A stretch of 43,129 nt of DNA from CAZYCC01 sp964645985 (GCA_964645985.1 CAZYCC010000007.1:1-43129), one strand, 5' to 3'; counted from the first letter of the stretch, positions 16,554-24,115 are shown. The notes: generated from the sequence alone by a model not told the origin. Numbers and translations are program-made.

Positions 16554-17451
16554 AGGAAGAACCCTCTCGTGGGGAATTTCGTGAAAGCGCGAAGCATTCC
16601 GCTCGGATCGAACGGCGAAAGACAGAAAACCGCGCGCGGGTGCGGGGATAACCGCAAGAAGAAGGTCGCGCGGCAGCGGGGCGGATGGCCGAACGGCTAT
16701 CCCGTCGTAGTGGCAACAGAGGGCAAAGGAAACCGCACGGCAGCGGGGCGGTTAGCAAAACAAACAACACCCGGCGGGCGCCGCTGTTTTTTCTATCATA
16801 AGCAAGATCCGCCGCGCCGCGCACCTACCTCCCGGGCGAGTGACCTCGCTTAGACGCGCGAGCTCGCTCAGGCGCATGAACTCGCTTACGCGTGTAATCT
16901 TGCCCGCGCGGGCGATTTCGCTTGCGCGAGCGATCTCGCTTGCGCGAGAGGGATTCCTCCGTGCGCCGCGAAGCGCGGTGAACGGGGCATTCCGGCCGGG
17001 TCTCACGCCCGCGTGCGTGCGGGATAACCCTCACGCAGGAGGCGGTGCTCGCCCCCTCTCGTGCGAGGAGCGCGCACGGGCTTGTCAAGCCTTTCGCAAT
17101 GAAGTTCGGCGCTCGCGTGTGCACGTGACTTTCTATTTGCCGTTTTTGTCGTTTTGCTATATGTGGCAACGGAACAGCCGGCTTAGCGCTCGCGCGCACA
17201 TGTATGAGAAGCGACAGCTTCAACGCCTTCATTGCGCGCGATATGGTCTCGGAATTCACGCCCGCGCGCATGAGGAACGCGTCATCGTCCTTGTCCCGCG
17301 GTACCGCGCCGCCCCCGTCACTCGTGCGCTTGTGCAAGGAGCACCTAGGCGAGAGGGGTGCGTCAAACTCCTGCGTGGCAAGTGCCACGGGGAGGAGCGG
17401 TGCGAGACGCTCGCGCGGCGGTGCCGCGCGGGAGGGCGGGCGGCGGGGCGC
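16554..17451. other. Gene-free interval of about 900 bases
   Basis: No credible gene is visible on either strand. It contains an 18-base tandem repeat (16842-16949), a weak terminator-like hairpin on the plus strand (about 16766-16792) followed by T6, and an AT-rich patch near 17125-17165 flanked by TTGCC and GGCAA. Confidence 0.55.
16842..16949. repeat. 18-base tandem repeat, six units
   Basis: Six consecutive 18-base units begin at 16842, 16860, 16878, 16896, 16914 and 16932, with consensus close to GANCTCGCTTGCGCGNGN. The last two units are the most alike; the others have drifted. Read on the minus strand in one frame they would encode six hexapeptides of the type (A/L)SE(I/L)AR, but that frame (16752-17006) lacks a ribosome site and a recognisable domain. 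Confidence 0.88.
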
Positions 17452-18009
17452 TTACGCCGTCAGCTCGACCTGCTCTTTCACGCGGGAGCGGACGGTCGCC
17501 ATATCGTCGGTCGGCTCGAAGCGCGCGATGATCTCTCCCTCGCGCGACACAAGGAACTTGGTGAAATTCCACTTGACCTCGCCGTTTTCCTTGTAATTTT
17601 TGTCCATCTTGCGGACAACCGGCTTGAGCACCAGCCCCATCGCGCCCGAGAACCCGCCGAATTTGGTGTTCTCGACGAGATAGCGGAAGAGCGGGTCAGC
17701 GCCCTCTCCGCGCACCTCGATTTTCGCGAACTGCGGAAAAGTGATGCCGAAGCGGCCAGTGCAGAAGGTGTGGATCTCCTCGTCGGTGCCCTTCGCCTGT
17801 TCGGCGAACTGGTTACAGGGGAAGTCGAGGATCTCAAGACCCGCGCCGGAAAACTCCTCGTAGAGCTTTTGCAGGTCGGCGTACTGCGGCGTGAAGCCGC
17901 AGGAGGTCGCGGTGTTGACGATCAGCAAAACCTTTCCCTTATAGTCAGAGAGATGTTTCTCGCTGCCGTCGCGGCACTTCAGGACGAAATCGCGGTCATA
18001 AATGCTCAT
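17452..18009 (-). CDS. Glutathione-peroxidase-like thiol peroxidase (Cys type)
   Basis: A 185-residue GPx-family peroxidase that reduces peroxides, in bacteria usually with thioredoxin. The peroxidatic residue is Cys 37 in NTATSCGFTPQY, where animal enzymes have selenocysteine. LDFPCNQFAEQ and KWNFTKFLV supply the remaining active-site residues. It lacks a signal peptide, so it is cytoplasmic. The start at 18009 has GGAGG seven bases or so upstream. It has its own promoter (18062-18090) and is therefore independent of the small gene upstream. An oxidative-stress enzyme beside a probable DNA-damage locus is suggestive but not evidence of co-regulation. Confidence 0.95.
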   Translation of the reverse strand: MSIYDRDFVLKCRDGSEKHLSDYKGKVLLIVNTATSCGFTPQYADLQKLYEEFSGAGLEILDFPCNQFAEQAKGTDEEIHTFCTGRFGITFPQFAKIEVRGEGADPLFRYLVENTKFGGFSGAMGLVLKPVVRKMDKNYKENGEVKWNFTKFLVSREGEIIARFEPTDDMATVRSRVKEQVELTA

Positions 18010-18061
18010 AAAAACCTCCGTTTGGAAACCCGATGCTGTCCCACCCGAAGGAGATGAAAAA

Positions 18062-18090
18062 AGTATACCAAAAAAGAAAAGAGGTGTCAA
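18062..18090 (-). promoter_or_regulatory. Consensus promoter of the peroxidase gene
   Basis: On the minus strand TTGACA (18090-18085), 17 bases, TATACT (18067-18062). Both hexamers are at or near consensus, the spacer is T-rich, and the start codon is about 50 bases downstream. Confidence 0.93.
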
Positions 18091-18233
18091 GAGGGAGAGG
18101 GGGCAGCGCCGCTTCACCGCGGTTTCGCAATATGATAACGGGCGCGCGATAAGCCTATCCCGCGAGGCTCGGGATTTGCAAGCCCCGGTTTTCCCGCGAA
18201 AGTAATATCCTTGCGCTTCCCTGCGCCTCTCTA

Positions 18234-18479
18234 TCACTTCGCCTCAACGAACCAGCGGTTGCTGTTCTCGTGGAAGAGATAGGTCGCGCGGCCGAAGATC
18301 GTAATCGTGTAGCGCACGCCGAGCCCGCCAACCCGCGTCGACGCCGCGCGCCGCACATCGGTCACGCCCTCGATGGCATAGCGCGCGCCGTCCTCGAAGG
18401 TGATCTCGCGCGGCGTCACCGCGCCCTCCTTATCAAAGTCCGCGTTCACCGCAACGTAAACTTTCCTGCGATTTTCCAT
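18234..18479 (-). CDS. Small conserved-looking protein, possibly DUF6504-like
   Basis: An 81-residue protein of unknown function, MENRRKVYVAVNADFDKEG onward. The pattern of a short beta strand, an acidic loop, ITFEDGARYAIEGVTDVRRA, a glycine-rich turn, RYTITIFGRATYLFHE and a final W-F suggests a small beta-rich fold. It resembles, without proof, DUF6504-type proteins that I associate with Y-family polymerase loci. It has an excellent GGAGG seven bases before ATG. It lies leftward of the divergent operator region that also serves the XRE, ImmA and polymerase genes, so it is probably part of the same regulon. The nearest visible promoter (18811-18839) would give an unusually long leader of about 325 bases. 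Confidence 0.75.
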   Translation of the reverse strand: MENRRKVYVAVNADFDKEGAVTPREITFEDGARYAIEGVTDVRRAASTRVGGLGVRYTITIFGRATYLFHENSNRWFVEAK

Positions 18480-18754
18480 AATACCCTCCTCAAAGGGAAT
18501 CCGCGCTGCGCGGGAGAACGCCAGCCGAGCGCCCCTCGCGAGGGAGCGGCGGCGCGCTCTCCTGTTCTAACCGGGGCGAGACGCACGGCACGTCCGCGCA
18601 CCGCCGAGCGGTGTTCTCCACAACGCGCAAATAACGCGCCGCGACCCACGCGCCGCGCGCCGTGAGAACCGGCATCGGCGGAGCGGCGGCGCCCTTCGCG
18701 CTCGCATATTTTTTCTCAATTCACAAAAAATTTACCATCGTCCCTTCAAAACGC
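18480..18754 (-). other. Long leader of the 81-residue gene
   Basis: Transcription from the leftward promoter would cross this stretch before the 18479 start codon. A GAAGGG site precedes ATG at 18738, which opens a five-codon frame (MVNFL) closed by TGA; the same frame then stays open through 18490. TGA is a normal stop elsewhere here, so this is either a leader peptide, a broken small gene or chance. Nothing else is recognisable. Confidence 0.4.
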
Positions 18755-18783
18755 TTGACATCGCAAGGGAAATGGGATATACT
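18755..18783 (+). promoter_or_regulatory. Promoter of the XRE/ImmA/polymerase unit
   Basis: TTGACA (18755-18760), a 17-base spacer, TATACT (18778-18783): a near-perfect promoter. A perfect palindrome begins within the -10 element, so a bound repressor would block polymerase entry. The XRE start codon is about 150 bases downstream. Confidence 0.95.
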
Positions 18784-18799
18784 GAATTCACAATTCAGT
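18781..18799. promoter_or_regulatory. Operator O1: perfect 8-3-8 palindrome
   Basis: ACTGAATT, CAC, AATTCAGT. It overlaps the -10 box and start region of the rightward promoter and contains TCACAA at 18788-18793. Likely bound by the adjacent XRE protein (inference from position and the shared hexamer). Confidence 0.8.
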
Positions 18800-18810
18800 T
18801 GTGCTGTCCT

Positions 18811-18839
18811 ATTGTACATCATCTAATTGTGATTGTCAA
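18811..18839 (-). promoter_or_regulatory. Divergent leftward promoter
   Basis: On the minus strand TTGACA (18839-18834), 17 bases, TACAAT (18816-18811). It faces the rightward promoter with about 30 bases between the two -10 boxes and lies within palindrome O2. The first minus-strand gene is the 81-residue one. Confidence 0.9.
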
Positions 18840-18854
18840 GACTGAATCACAATT
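18825..18854. promoter_or_regulatory. Operator O2: perfect 10-10-10 inverted repeat
   Basis: AATTGTGATT (18825-18834) and AATCACAATT (18845-18854) are exact reverse complements separated by 10 bases, so the half-site centres are 20 bases apart, about two DNA turns. The -35 box of the leftward promoter lies inside it. Confidence 0.82.
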
Positions 18855-18863
18855 TTTTTGTGA
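18847..18863. promoter_or_regulatory. Operator O3: TCACAA-T5-TTGTGA palindrome
   Basis: TCACAA (18847-18852) and TTGTGA (18858-18863) are separated by five T residues, and the site shares its left half with O2. A further TCACAA at 18721-18726, upstream of the rightward -35 box, brings the count of this hexamer to five within 143 bases. Confidence 0.72.
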
Positions 18864-18935
18864 AACCCCCAGGACGCGGCCGCGCCCGGACAGCGGCGCC
18901 CGGGGAAACTTCCCGGCGAGAATCGAGGTAGCTTT

Positions 18936-19400
18936 ATGAAATTCGGCGAAAAATTGCGTTTCTTTCGGCAGCAGCGCGGGCTTGACCAGCGCACCCTCGC
19001 GGCGATGGTCGGCGTGCACGGCAACACGATTTCCAATTACGAGAGCGGTAAGACCTACCCCAAGCGGCGGGATCTTTATGTGAAGCTCGCGCAGGCGCTC
19101 GAGGTTCTGCCCTCAGACTTGTGCAGCTCGGAGGATTTCTTCTTCTCCGACGCGACCGCGCAATACGGCGCGCGCGGCGGACAGCAGGCGCAGATGCTCG
19201 TCCAGGAGATCGGCGGACTGTTCGCCGGCGGAGAGCTAGCCGAGGAGGACAAGGACGCGATGATGCACGCGATTTCGAGCGCATACTGGATCGCGAAGGA
19301 AAGAAACAAAAAGTACGCGCACGCCGCGCCCGAGGCAGATGCTGCCGAGGACGATCCAAGCGGCGACATAGGCGATCACACTGCCTCCGACACCGAGTAA
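18936..19400 (+). CDS. XRE-family repressor, ImmR/DdrO-like by context
   Basis: A 154-residue DNA-binding protein. Residues 4-60 form an HTH_3 domain (FGEKLRFFRQQRGLDQ, TLAAMVGVHGNTISNYESG, LAQALEV). A helical segment near 88-128 (QQAQMLVQEIGGLFAGGELAEEDKD followed by MMHAISSAYWIAKERNKKYA) probably mediates dimerisation, and the last 25 residues are acidic and disordered. GAGG lies seven bases before ATG. Palindromes directly upstream and overlapping its promoter suggest autorepression. An ImmA/IrrE-type protease gene follows, as for the ImmR and DdrO repressors, which their proteases inactivate by cleavage. The DNA-binding call is firm, the switch is inferred. Confidence 0.9.
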   Translation: MKFGEKLRFFRQQRGLDQRTLAAMVGVHGNTISNYESGKTYPKRRDLYVKLAQALEVLPSDLCSSEDFFFSDATAQYGARGGQQAQMLVQEIGGLFAGGELAEEDKDAMMHAISSAYWIAKERNKKYAHAAPEADAAEDDPSGDIGDHTASDTE

Positions 19401-19961
19401 GCGCCACGCGATAGAATTGTGGCGCGACAAAATCGCCCGCGATAGAATCGCGATGCCGCCCTTGCCCGCGATAGAGCAAAATCCCTGCGGGGCAGGCGAG
19501 ATCGGGGGGGTGAGCGTGAGCGCGGCCGGCCGGCGGTATCGGCGATCCGATCACCTCCCGCGATGGGGATTTTCGCGGCGCGCCACATCAGGTGCGCCAC
19601 GCCCGGCGCGACGTATCCAGCGCGGCGCGTCCGGCGCGCTGCGTCCGAGAAGACTTCCCGCCGCGATCGGGGGAGGGGGGTTGTCCGCCTTTGCCTCAGT
19701 ACACTTGATCATCGCGACCAAGGTCGCCGCCCCCGGGCGTCGATGTCCGCGTCTGTTGCGGAACAAATGGGGAGACTCACGCATAAGTTGTGACAGCCCC
19801 CCTCGCCGCGCTGTGGGCCGGTATCGTGACGGCGAGGTGGGCGCGCGTTTTTGCGAGCACGCGGCAGCGGCGCCCTGCCGCCGCGGTACATTCTTTTTTG
19901 CACTTTTTTAATTCTTCGCGCCTATCCTCCGCCCGGGAGGGTTTGTTTTCGCGAGTCGCCC
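19401..19961 (+). other. 561-base spacer between repressor and protease genes
   Basis: Unusually long for a repressor-protease pair. It starts with three short repeats, CGCGATAGAAT at 19407 and 19438 and CGCGATAGAGC at 19467, then GC-rich low-complexity DNA with repeated GGCGCG blocks, and holds one TTGTGA hexamer at 19788-19793 that could be a further repressor half-site. No convincing promoter, terminator or gene is visible. Confidence 0.55.
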
Positions 19962-20495
19962 ATGCTTTCCACACCGATCCCCGAGATTTTGCGGCGCGCG
20001 GACGCGCTGGTCGCCGCCTGCTCCTCGCGCGACCCGCGCGAGGCGGCGCGGCATTGCGGCGTGGAAATTCTGCTCTGCCCCTTCCGCGCGCAAAAGGGCG
20101 CGTATGTCATCATCCTGCGCAACCGCTTCATTTTCCTAAAAGAAGACCTGCCGCCGGGAATGGCGCGCGTCGTCCTCTGGCACGAGCTCGGGCACGACGC
20201 GCTTCACCGCGGCGAGGCGGCGCGCAGCGGCGGATTTCGTGAGGCGGGGATGTTCCTGCGCAGCGAGAATCTCCTCGAGCACGAGGCGAATCTCTTTGCG
20301 GCGCAAGCGCTCATTGCCGATGAGGAGTTCCTCTCGCTCGCGGGGCGCGGGTACGATTTGCGGCAGATGGCGGCGTCGCTCGACACCGACCCCAATCTCA
20401 TCGCGCTCAAAGCGGACGCGCTGATCGCGCGCGGCCACCGGCTGCGCGAGCAGTTTCCCCGCGACGACTTCCTCAAGTCAAGTGAGAAAAAGTGA
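19962..20495 (+). CDS. ImmA/IrrE-family metallo-endopeptidase
   Basis: A 177-residue zinc protease of the ImmA/IrrE (COG2856) type. The HExxH motif is HELGH at residues 74-78 in VVLWHELGHDALH, with a third ligand in LEHEANLFAAQALI (Glu near 108). Upstream, YVIILRNRFIFLKEDLPPGMAR is the usual strand pair before the zinc helix. It has no membrane segment. Family members cleave XRE-type repressors on DNA damage or signalling. The polymerase gene follows after 188 bases. The ATG at 19962 is chosen where homology begins; the upstream extension is Arg-rich and unrelated, and the nearest purine-rich site (GGGAGG) is too far away. Confidence 0.92.
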   Translation: MLSTPIPEILRRADALVAACSSRDPREAARHCGVEILLCPFRAQKGAYVIILRNRFIFLKEDLPPGMARVVLWHELGHDALHRGEAARSGGFREAGMFLRSENLLEHEANLFAAQALIADEEFLSLAGRGYDLRQMAASLDTDPNLIALKADALIARGHRLREQFPRDDFLKSSEKK

Positions 20496-20683
20496 CAAGC
20501 ACTCTTTGACCTTTTCTCGTTTTATTAGGCAAGCTCGCGTACTGTGATTTGGGCGAGCGCCGTGCGCGGCGAAGCGCGCTGTCGTCCCTCGCCGAGATCG
20601 ATCCCGGGGCTACATATCGGCTCAAGGCGCGGCGATATTCTTCGCGGATTTTTTCGCGCTTTTTTGCTTCTTTTCTTATCCCG

Positions 20684-22192
20684 ATGACCCCCTCACAGCG
20701 CGCGCCGGACGAGCGGCGGTATATCGCCATCGACCTGAAGTCCTTTTACGCTTCGGTCGAGTGCAACGAACGCGGGCTCGATCCGCTGAGCACCAACCTC
20801 GTCGTGGCGGACCTCTCGCGCACTGAGAAGACGATCTGCCTCGCGGTCTCCCCTTCGCTCAAATCCTTTGGCGTGCCCGGACGGCCGCGGTTGTTTGAAG
20901 TTGTCCAAAAAATAAAAAATGTCAACGCCGAGCGCGCTCGCGCCCTCGGCCGCCCGCTTAAGGGAAAATCGGTGAGTCTCCCCGCGCTGCAAGCCGACCC
21001 CGCGCTCGCGGTTGATTATCTCGTCGCGCGCCCGCGCATGGCGCACTACATCGCCTACTCCACGCTCATCTACGAGGTCTACCTGCGCTTTATTTCGCCG
21101 CAGGATATTATCGTCTACTCGATAGATGAAGTGTTTCTCGACGCGACGAACTATCTCTCGACTTACGGCATGAGCGCGCACGAGCTCGCTATGACCATTA
21201 TCCGCGAGGTTCTCGCGACGACCGGCATCACCGCGACCGCCGGAATTGGCACAAATTTATATTTATGCAAAATCGCGATGGACATCGTCGCGAAAAAAAT
21301 GCCACCCGACAAGGACGGCGTGCGCATCGCCGAGCTCGACGAGCGCTCTTATCGCGAAAAATTGTGGAGCCACACGCCGCTGACCGACTTCTGGCGCGTG
21401 GGAGGCGGCACCGCGTCGCGCCTTGCGCCGTATGGCCTAACGACGATGGGAGACATTGCGCGCGCGTCGGTTTCGCCCGGCGGGGAGAGGCTGCTTTTTC
21501 GATTGCTTGGGGTCAACGCTGAGCTGCTCATCGATCACGCGTGGGGCTGGGAGCCGACGACCGTTGCCGATGTCAAGGTGTACCGCCCGGCGGGCAAGAG
21601 CCTTAGCTCCGGGCAGGTGCTGCCGCGCCCGTACGCCTTTGAGGAGGCGCGGCAGGTCGCGCGCGAGATGACCGACGCGCTCTCCTATGACCTTGTCGCG
21701 AAGAAACTGCGCACGCGCGACGTTGTGCTGACGGTCAACTACGACCGCGAGAACCTGCGCGAGGGCTACTGTGGGAGCGTCGATGACGACCGCTACGGGC
21801 GCAAAATCCCCGCGCACGGGCACGGCTCAAAGCGACTGCCGCGCGCGACCTGCTCTGGGAAGCTGCTCGACGAGGTGATTTGCGCGCTGTTCGATCGCGT
21901 CGTCGACCGCCGCTTTACCATCCGTACGATAAACATCTGCCTCGCGCAGACGATCCCCGAGAACCTCGCCCTGCGCGAGGAGCGCGCGGAGACCGAACAG
22001 CTCTCCCTGCTTTGTGACCCGCACTCATCCGAGCGTGCGCGTGAGACGGAGGCGGACGAGCGCCGCCGTCAGGAGGCGATCCTCACCCTGCGCGAGAAGT
22101 TCGGCAAGAACATCGTCCTGCGGGGCCTAACCTACGATCCCGGCTCCACCGCCCGCGCCCGCAACGACCAAATCGGTGGGCACAAAGCGTGA
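20684..22192 (+). CDS. Y-family translesion DNA polymerase (UmuC/UvrX-like)
   Basis: A 502-residue DinB/UmuC-superfamily polymerase that copies past DNA lesions at the cost of accuracy. Catalytic carboxylates are Asp 17 in IAIDLKSFYASVE and Asp 148/Glu 149 in YSIDEVFLDAT. PSLKSFGVPGRPRLFEV marks the Firmicutes UvrX/UmuC-like branch. The little-finger part spans roughly 240-420. EQLSLLCD near 438-445 is a likely sliding-clamp-binding peptide, and the basic tail ends FGKNIVLRGLTYDPG...RNDQIGGHKA. The ATG at 20684 is preferred, since a longer frame from 20549 adds 45 Arg/Ser-rich residues. The leader is pyrimidine-rich with no Shine-Dalgarno. Its place after repressor and protease genes suggests damage-inducible expression. 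Confidence 0.95.
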   Translation: MTPSQRAPDERRYIAIDLKSFYASVECNERGLDPLSTNLVVADLSRTEKTICLAVSPSLKSFGVPGRPRLFEVVQKIKNVNAERARALGRPLKGKSVSLPALQADPALAVDYLVARPRMAHYIAYSTLIYEVYLRFISPQDIIVYSIDEVFLDATNYLSTYGMSAHELAMTIIREVLATTGITATAGIGTNLYLCKIAMDIVAKKMPPDKDGVRIAELDERSYREKLWSHTPLTDFWRVGGGTASRLAPYGLTTMGDIARASVSPGGERLLFRLLGVNAELLIDHAWGWEPTTVADVKVYRPAGKSLSSGQVLPRPYAFEEARQVAREMTDALSYDLVAKKLRTRDVVLTVNYDRENLREGYCGSVDDDRYGRKIPAHGHGSKRLPRATCSGKLLDEVICALFDRVVDRRFTIRTINICLAQTIPENLALREERAETEQLSLLCDPHSSERARETEADERRRQEAILTLREKFGKNIVLRGLTYDPGSTARARNDQIGGHKA

Positions 22193-22829
22193 CGAATACA
22201 GAATAGTTACAAAGTAAAATAACAATTTTTTGTGGGAAAACGCCAAGCGAAAAAGAATAATTTCGGGCGGCGAGGAAAACCTCCCGGAGCTTCCCGCAAA
22301 GGGGAAGCGGTCCGGAGAGCGCGCGTTCCCTCGCGAGGGCGAAAAAGGGGAAATCGAAAATACCGCGGCAGCCTCAGGCGCAGATCTTGCTGCTCGCCGG
22401 GAATGCAGACTGCGGGCGCGGTCTATCAAGGGATGGCGCGGAGAACTGAAAAGCGCTCTCGGATCGGAAAAGATACGCGCGAAAGAAAAGTCGCAATGAA
22501 AAAATCCCGGCCGCGAATGGCCGGGTTTTTGCGAGGATGGTGGGGATTTTTTTAAGGCGAGATCGAGACGAGGAAAAGGGGCGCAAGCTTATGAAGCGAG
22601 AACGCAAATACACGAAACGAAAGCGAAACCGCGCGGATGACGCAAAATCCGCTGCTCTGCCACCTTCAAAAAATTTTAAAAATCAAAAATTGCTGCATTT
22701 CGGGCTTGCTTAACCTTTTGCCCGTGAAAAGATACGCTCGGGAAATGGAAAGTATCCGCATAAAAAAATTCTATATCTCGTTAAAGAAAGATGATATTTG
22801 CGCGACAAACACAACAAATATATTTTAGA
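22193..22829. other. AT-shifting gap after the polymerase gene
   Basis: No recognisable gene. The left half can fold into GC hairpins, the best being 22284-22315 (CCGGA and GCTTCCC pairing with GGGAAGC and TCCGG), followed by a terminator at 22499. The right half (22560-22829) is AT-rich. A tract AACAATTTTTTGTGG near 22221 resembles operator O3 but is imperfect. Confidence 0.45.
22499..22530. terminator. Rho-independent terminator
   Basis: A6 and T, CCCGGCC (22506-22512), loop GCGAAT, GGCCGGG (22519-22525), T5. Strong on the plus strand, where it would end the XRE/ImmA/polymerase transcript, and usable on the minus strand. Confidence 0.9.
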
Positions 22830-23436
22830 AAATTTTCTCCTCCCCCACCACTGCGCCCACGCGCGCGTCGTTCTCGCCGGTCGGCAGCGCGTCAAGAATG
22901 AGGCGCGCGTAGCAGACGCCGACGCTCGCGCCGGGAAAGAGCGGAAGGTAGCGATCATAGTAACCGCCGCCGTAGCCGAGGCGGTAGCCGCGACAATCGA
23001 AAGCGATCGCCGGCACGACGATCAGCGCGTCGCACGGCATCCCCTCGCGCGGCAGGAGCGGGCAGCGCGCGTCCGGCTCGGGGATGTTGTGCGCGCCGGG
23101 AGTAAGAAAGTCGCGCGATTGCACCGCAAAAAAGTCCATTATGCCGCGTGCAAGAGGGGAAACGCGCGGAAAACCGACGGTTTTCCCGCGCGCAACGGCA
23201 TCGTCGAAAATTTCCCAAACATCGACCTCGCCGCGCACCGGCGCATACAAAAGTACGAGCGGCGCGCGCTCGTAAAGGAGGCACTTTTTCAGATTTGTGC
23301 AAATTTTGTGCGACGCGCGCGCGCGCTCCTCCGGGGGAATTGCCGCCCGTCGCGCGAGCAGTTCCGCGCGCAGTGCCCGCTTTTCATCGAGGATAGCGCG
23401 CTCATCGTGGGCGGGAGCCGGGTTGGGAGTAGGCAT
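22825..23436 (-). CDS. 5-formyltetrahydrofolate cyclo-ligase
   Basis: A 203-residue enzyme that converts 5-formyl-THF to 5,10-methenyl-THF with ATP, recovering this storage folate for one-carbon metabolism. The family signature GYGGGYYDRYLP occupies about 154-165, preceded by VVPAIAFDCRGYRLG and followed by PTGENDARVGAVV. N-terminal KRALRAELLARRAAIP is the usual basic helix. Length is normal. The leader reads ACTTTTTCT before ATG with no Shine-Dalgarno, and a related short AT-rich tract (GGAAAAATTTTTACC on the minus strand) lies just upstream. Confidence 0.95.
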   Translation of the reverse strand: MPTPNPAPAHDERAILDEKRALRAELLARRAAIPPEERARASHKICTNLKKCLLYERAPLVLLYAPVRGEVDVWEIFDDAVARGKTVGFPRVSPLARGIMDFFAVQSRDFLTPGAHNIPEPDARCPLLPREGMPCDALIVVPAIAFDCRGYRLGYGGGYYDRYLPLFPGASVGVCYARLILDALPTGENDARVGAVVGEEKIF

Positions 23437-24034
23437 AGAAAAAGTTATGGTAAAAATTTTTCCGAAAACAGAATTGAGCTCGGCGCGGCGAGCGCATCCA
23501 TAGGCCCTACAGCGAGGGATCGCGCCGGGTCTGCGATTTTTCAGGGAGGATGTTGTAAAAAAATGAATCTGAAAAGCCTTTCACCGAGAGAAAGCTGAAC
23601 CATTGCCGAGGGGGAGACCGAACGGTGGCGCGCCGAGGGAAAGCCGAGCGCAAGGCGGGGTTTACCGCTTTGGACTATGCCACCGAAATGAAAAAGTGCA
23701 AAATCTCCTTCGGCGAAACCCACGAGGGAAAGAGCGCGCGAGGGTCTCGTGAGAGCGGAAGCGCGCTATTCGGTCGGTCGAAAAGAAATCCGAGAAACCC
23801 CGCGCGCGAGCAGCCGCGGGAGAAGAAAATCGCACCTGCGAGGGGGAACTGCGGCAGATGCGGGAAGGAAGCAAGGGGCGAGAGGCGGAACGCGCAGCCG
23901 TCAAGCGATCATCGGCAAAAATCAATCCCGCGCAGTGGCAACTCCCCAAATATAGCAAACGGATTACCGAAAGCCGTCGCCTTGTGGATTTCGGAAAATG
24001 AACAGCCTTGAGACCATCGCCGAAAACCTCGGTG
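23437..24034. other. 600-base gap, no gene recognised
   Basis: Open frames here (for example plus 23625-24011) are Arg/Lys-rich and match nothing I know. A segment near 23627-23685 is bounded by complementary GGTGGC and GCCACC with an inner GCGG/CCGC hairpin, so a folded RNA is possible, but I could not match it to a riboswitch class. Confidence 0.45.
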
Positions 24035-24070
24035 AAAAAAGTGGGCGATTTTCTTACGAAAACCGCCCAC
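24035..24070 (-). terminator. Terminator of the DJ-1-like gene
   Basis: On the minus strand GTGGGCG (24070-24064), a 16-base loop, CGCCCAC (24047-24041) and then T6. It lies about 45 bases beyond the stop codon of the leftward gene. Confidence 0.85.
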
Positions 24071-24115
24071 TTTCCTCATCTTATGACCTCAAAAACCCTC
24101 ATTCTCACGAATCGG

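Noticed and set aside
16842..16949. CRISPR array
   Set aside because: The units are contiguous with no spacers, and no cas gene is present.
16752..17006. A small protein with hexapeptide repeats on the minus strand
   Set aside because: No ribosome site or promoter, and all frames across the tandem repeat stay open because the period is a multiple of three.
18490..18738. TGA read as an amino acid in the frame upstream of the 81-residue gene
   Set aside because: argH, mgtE, the polymerase gene and the amidase gene all end in TGA, so the code is standard; no selenocysteine signal was recognised.
18234..22192. Integrative element or prophage carrying the XRE/ImmA pair
   Set aside because: No integrase, relaxase, replication, capsid or terminase gene and no attachment-site repeat is visible nearby.
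22230..22499. An 89-codon frame ending just before the terminator at 22499
   Set aside because: It would need a TTG start, has no ribosome site and has a Lys/Arg/Glu-rich composition with no recognisable domain.
23560..23690. Riboswitch upstream of the formyl-THF ligase gene (THF, ZTP, c-di-GMP or cobalamin class)
   Set aside because: Short similarities such as CTGAACCATTGC and GCGGGGTTTACCGC occur, but the order and conserved cores of the known classes are not met.
23625..24011. A 128-codon plus-strand frame in the gap between the folate and DJ-1-like genes
   Set aside because: No Shine-Dalgarno or promoter, a composition like translated spacer DNA, and no family resemblance.
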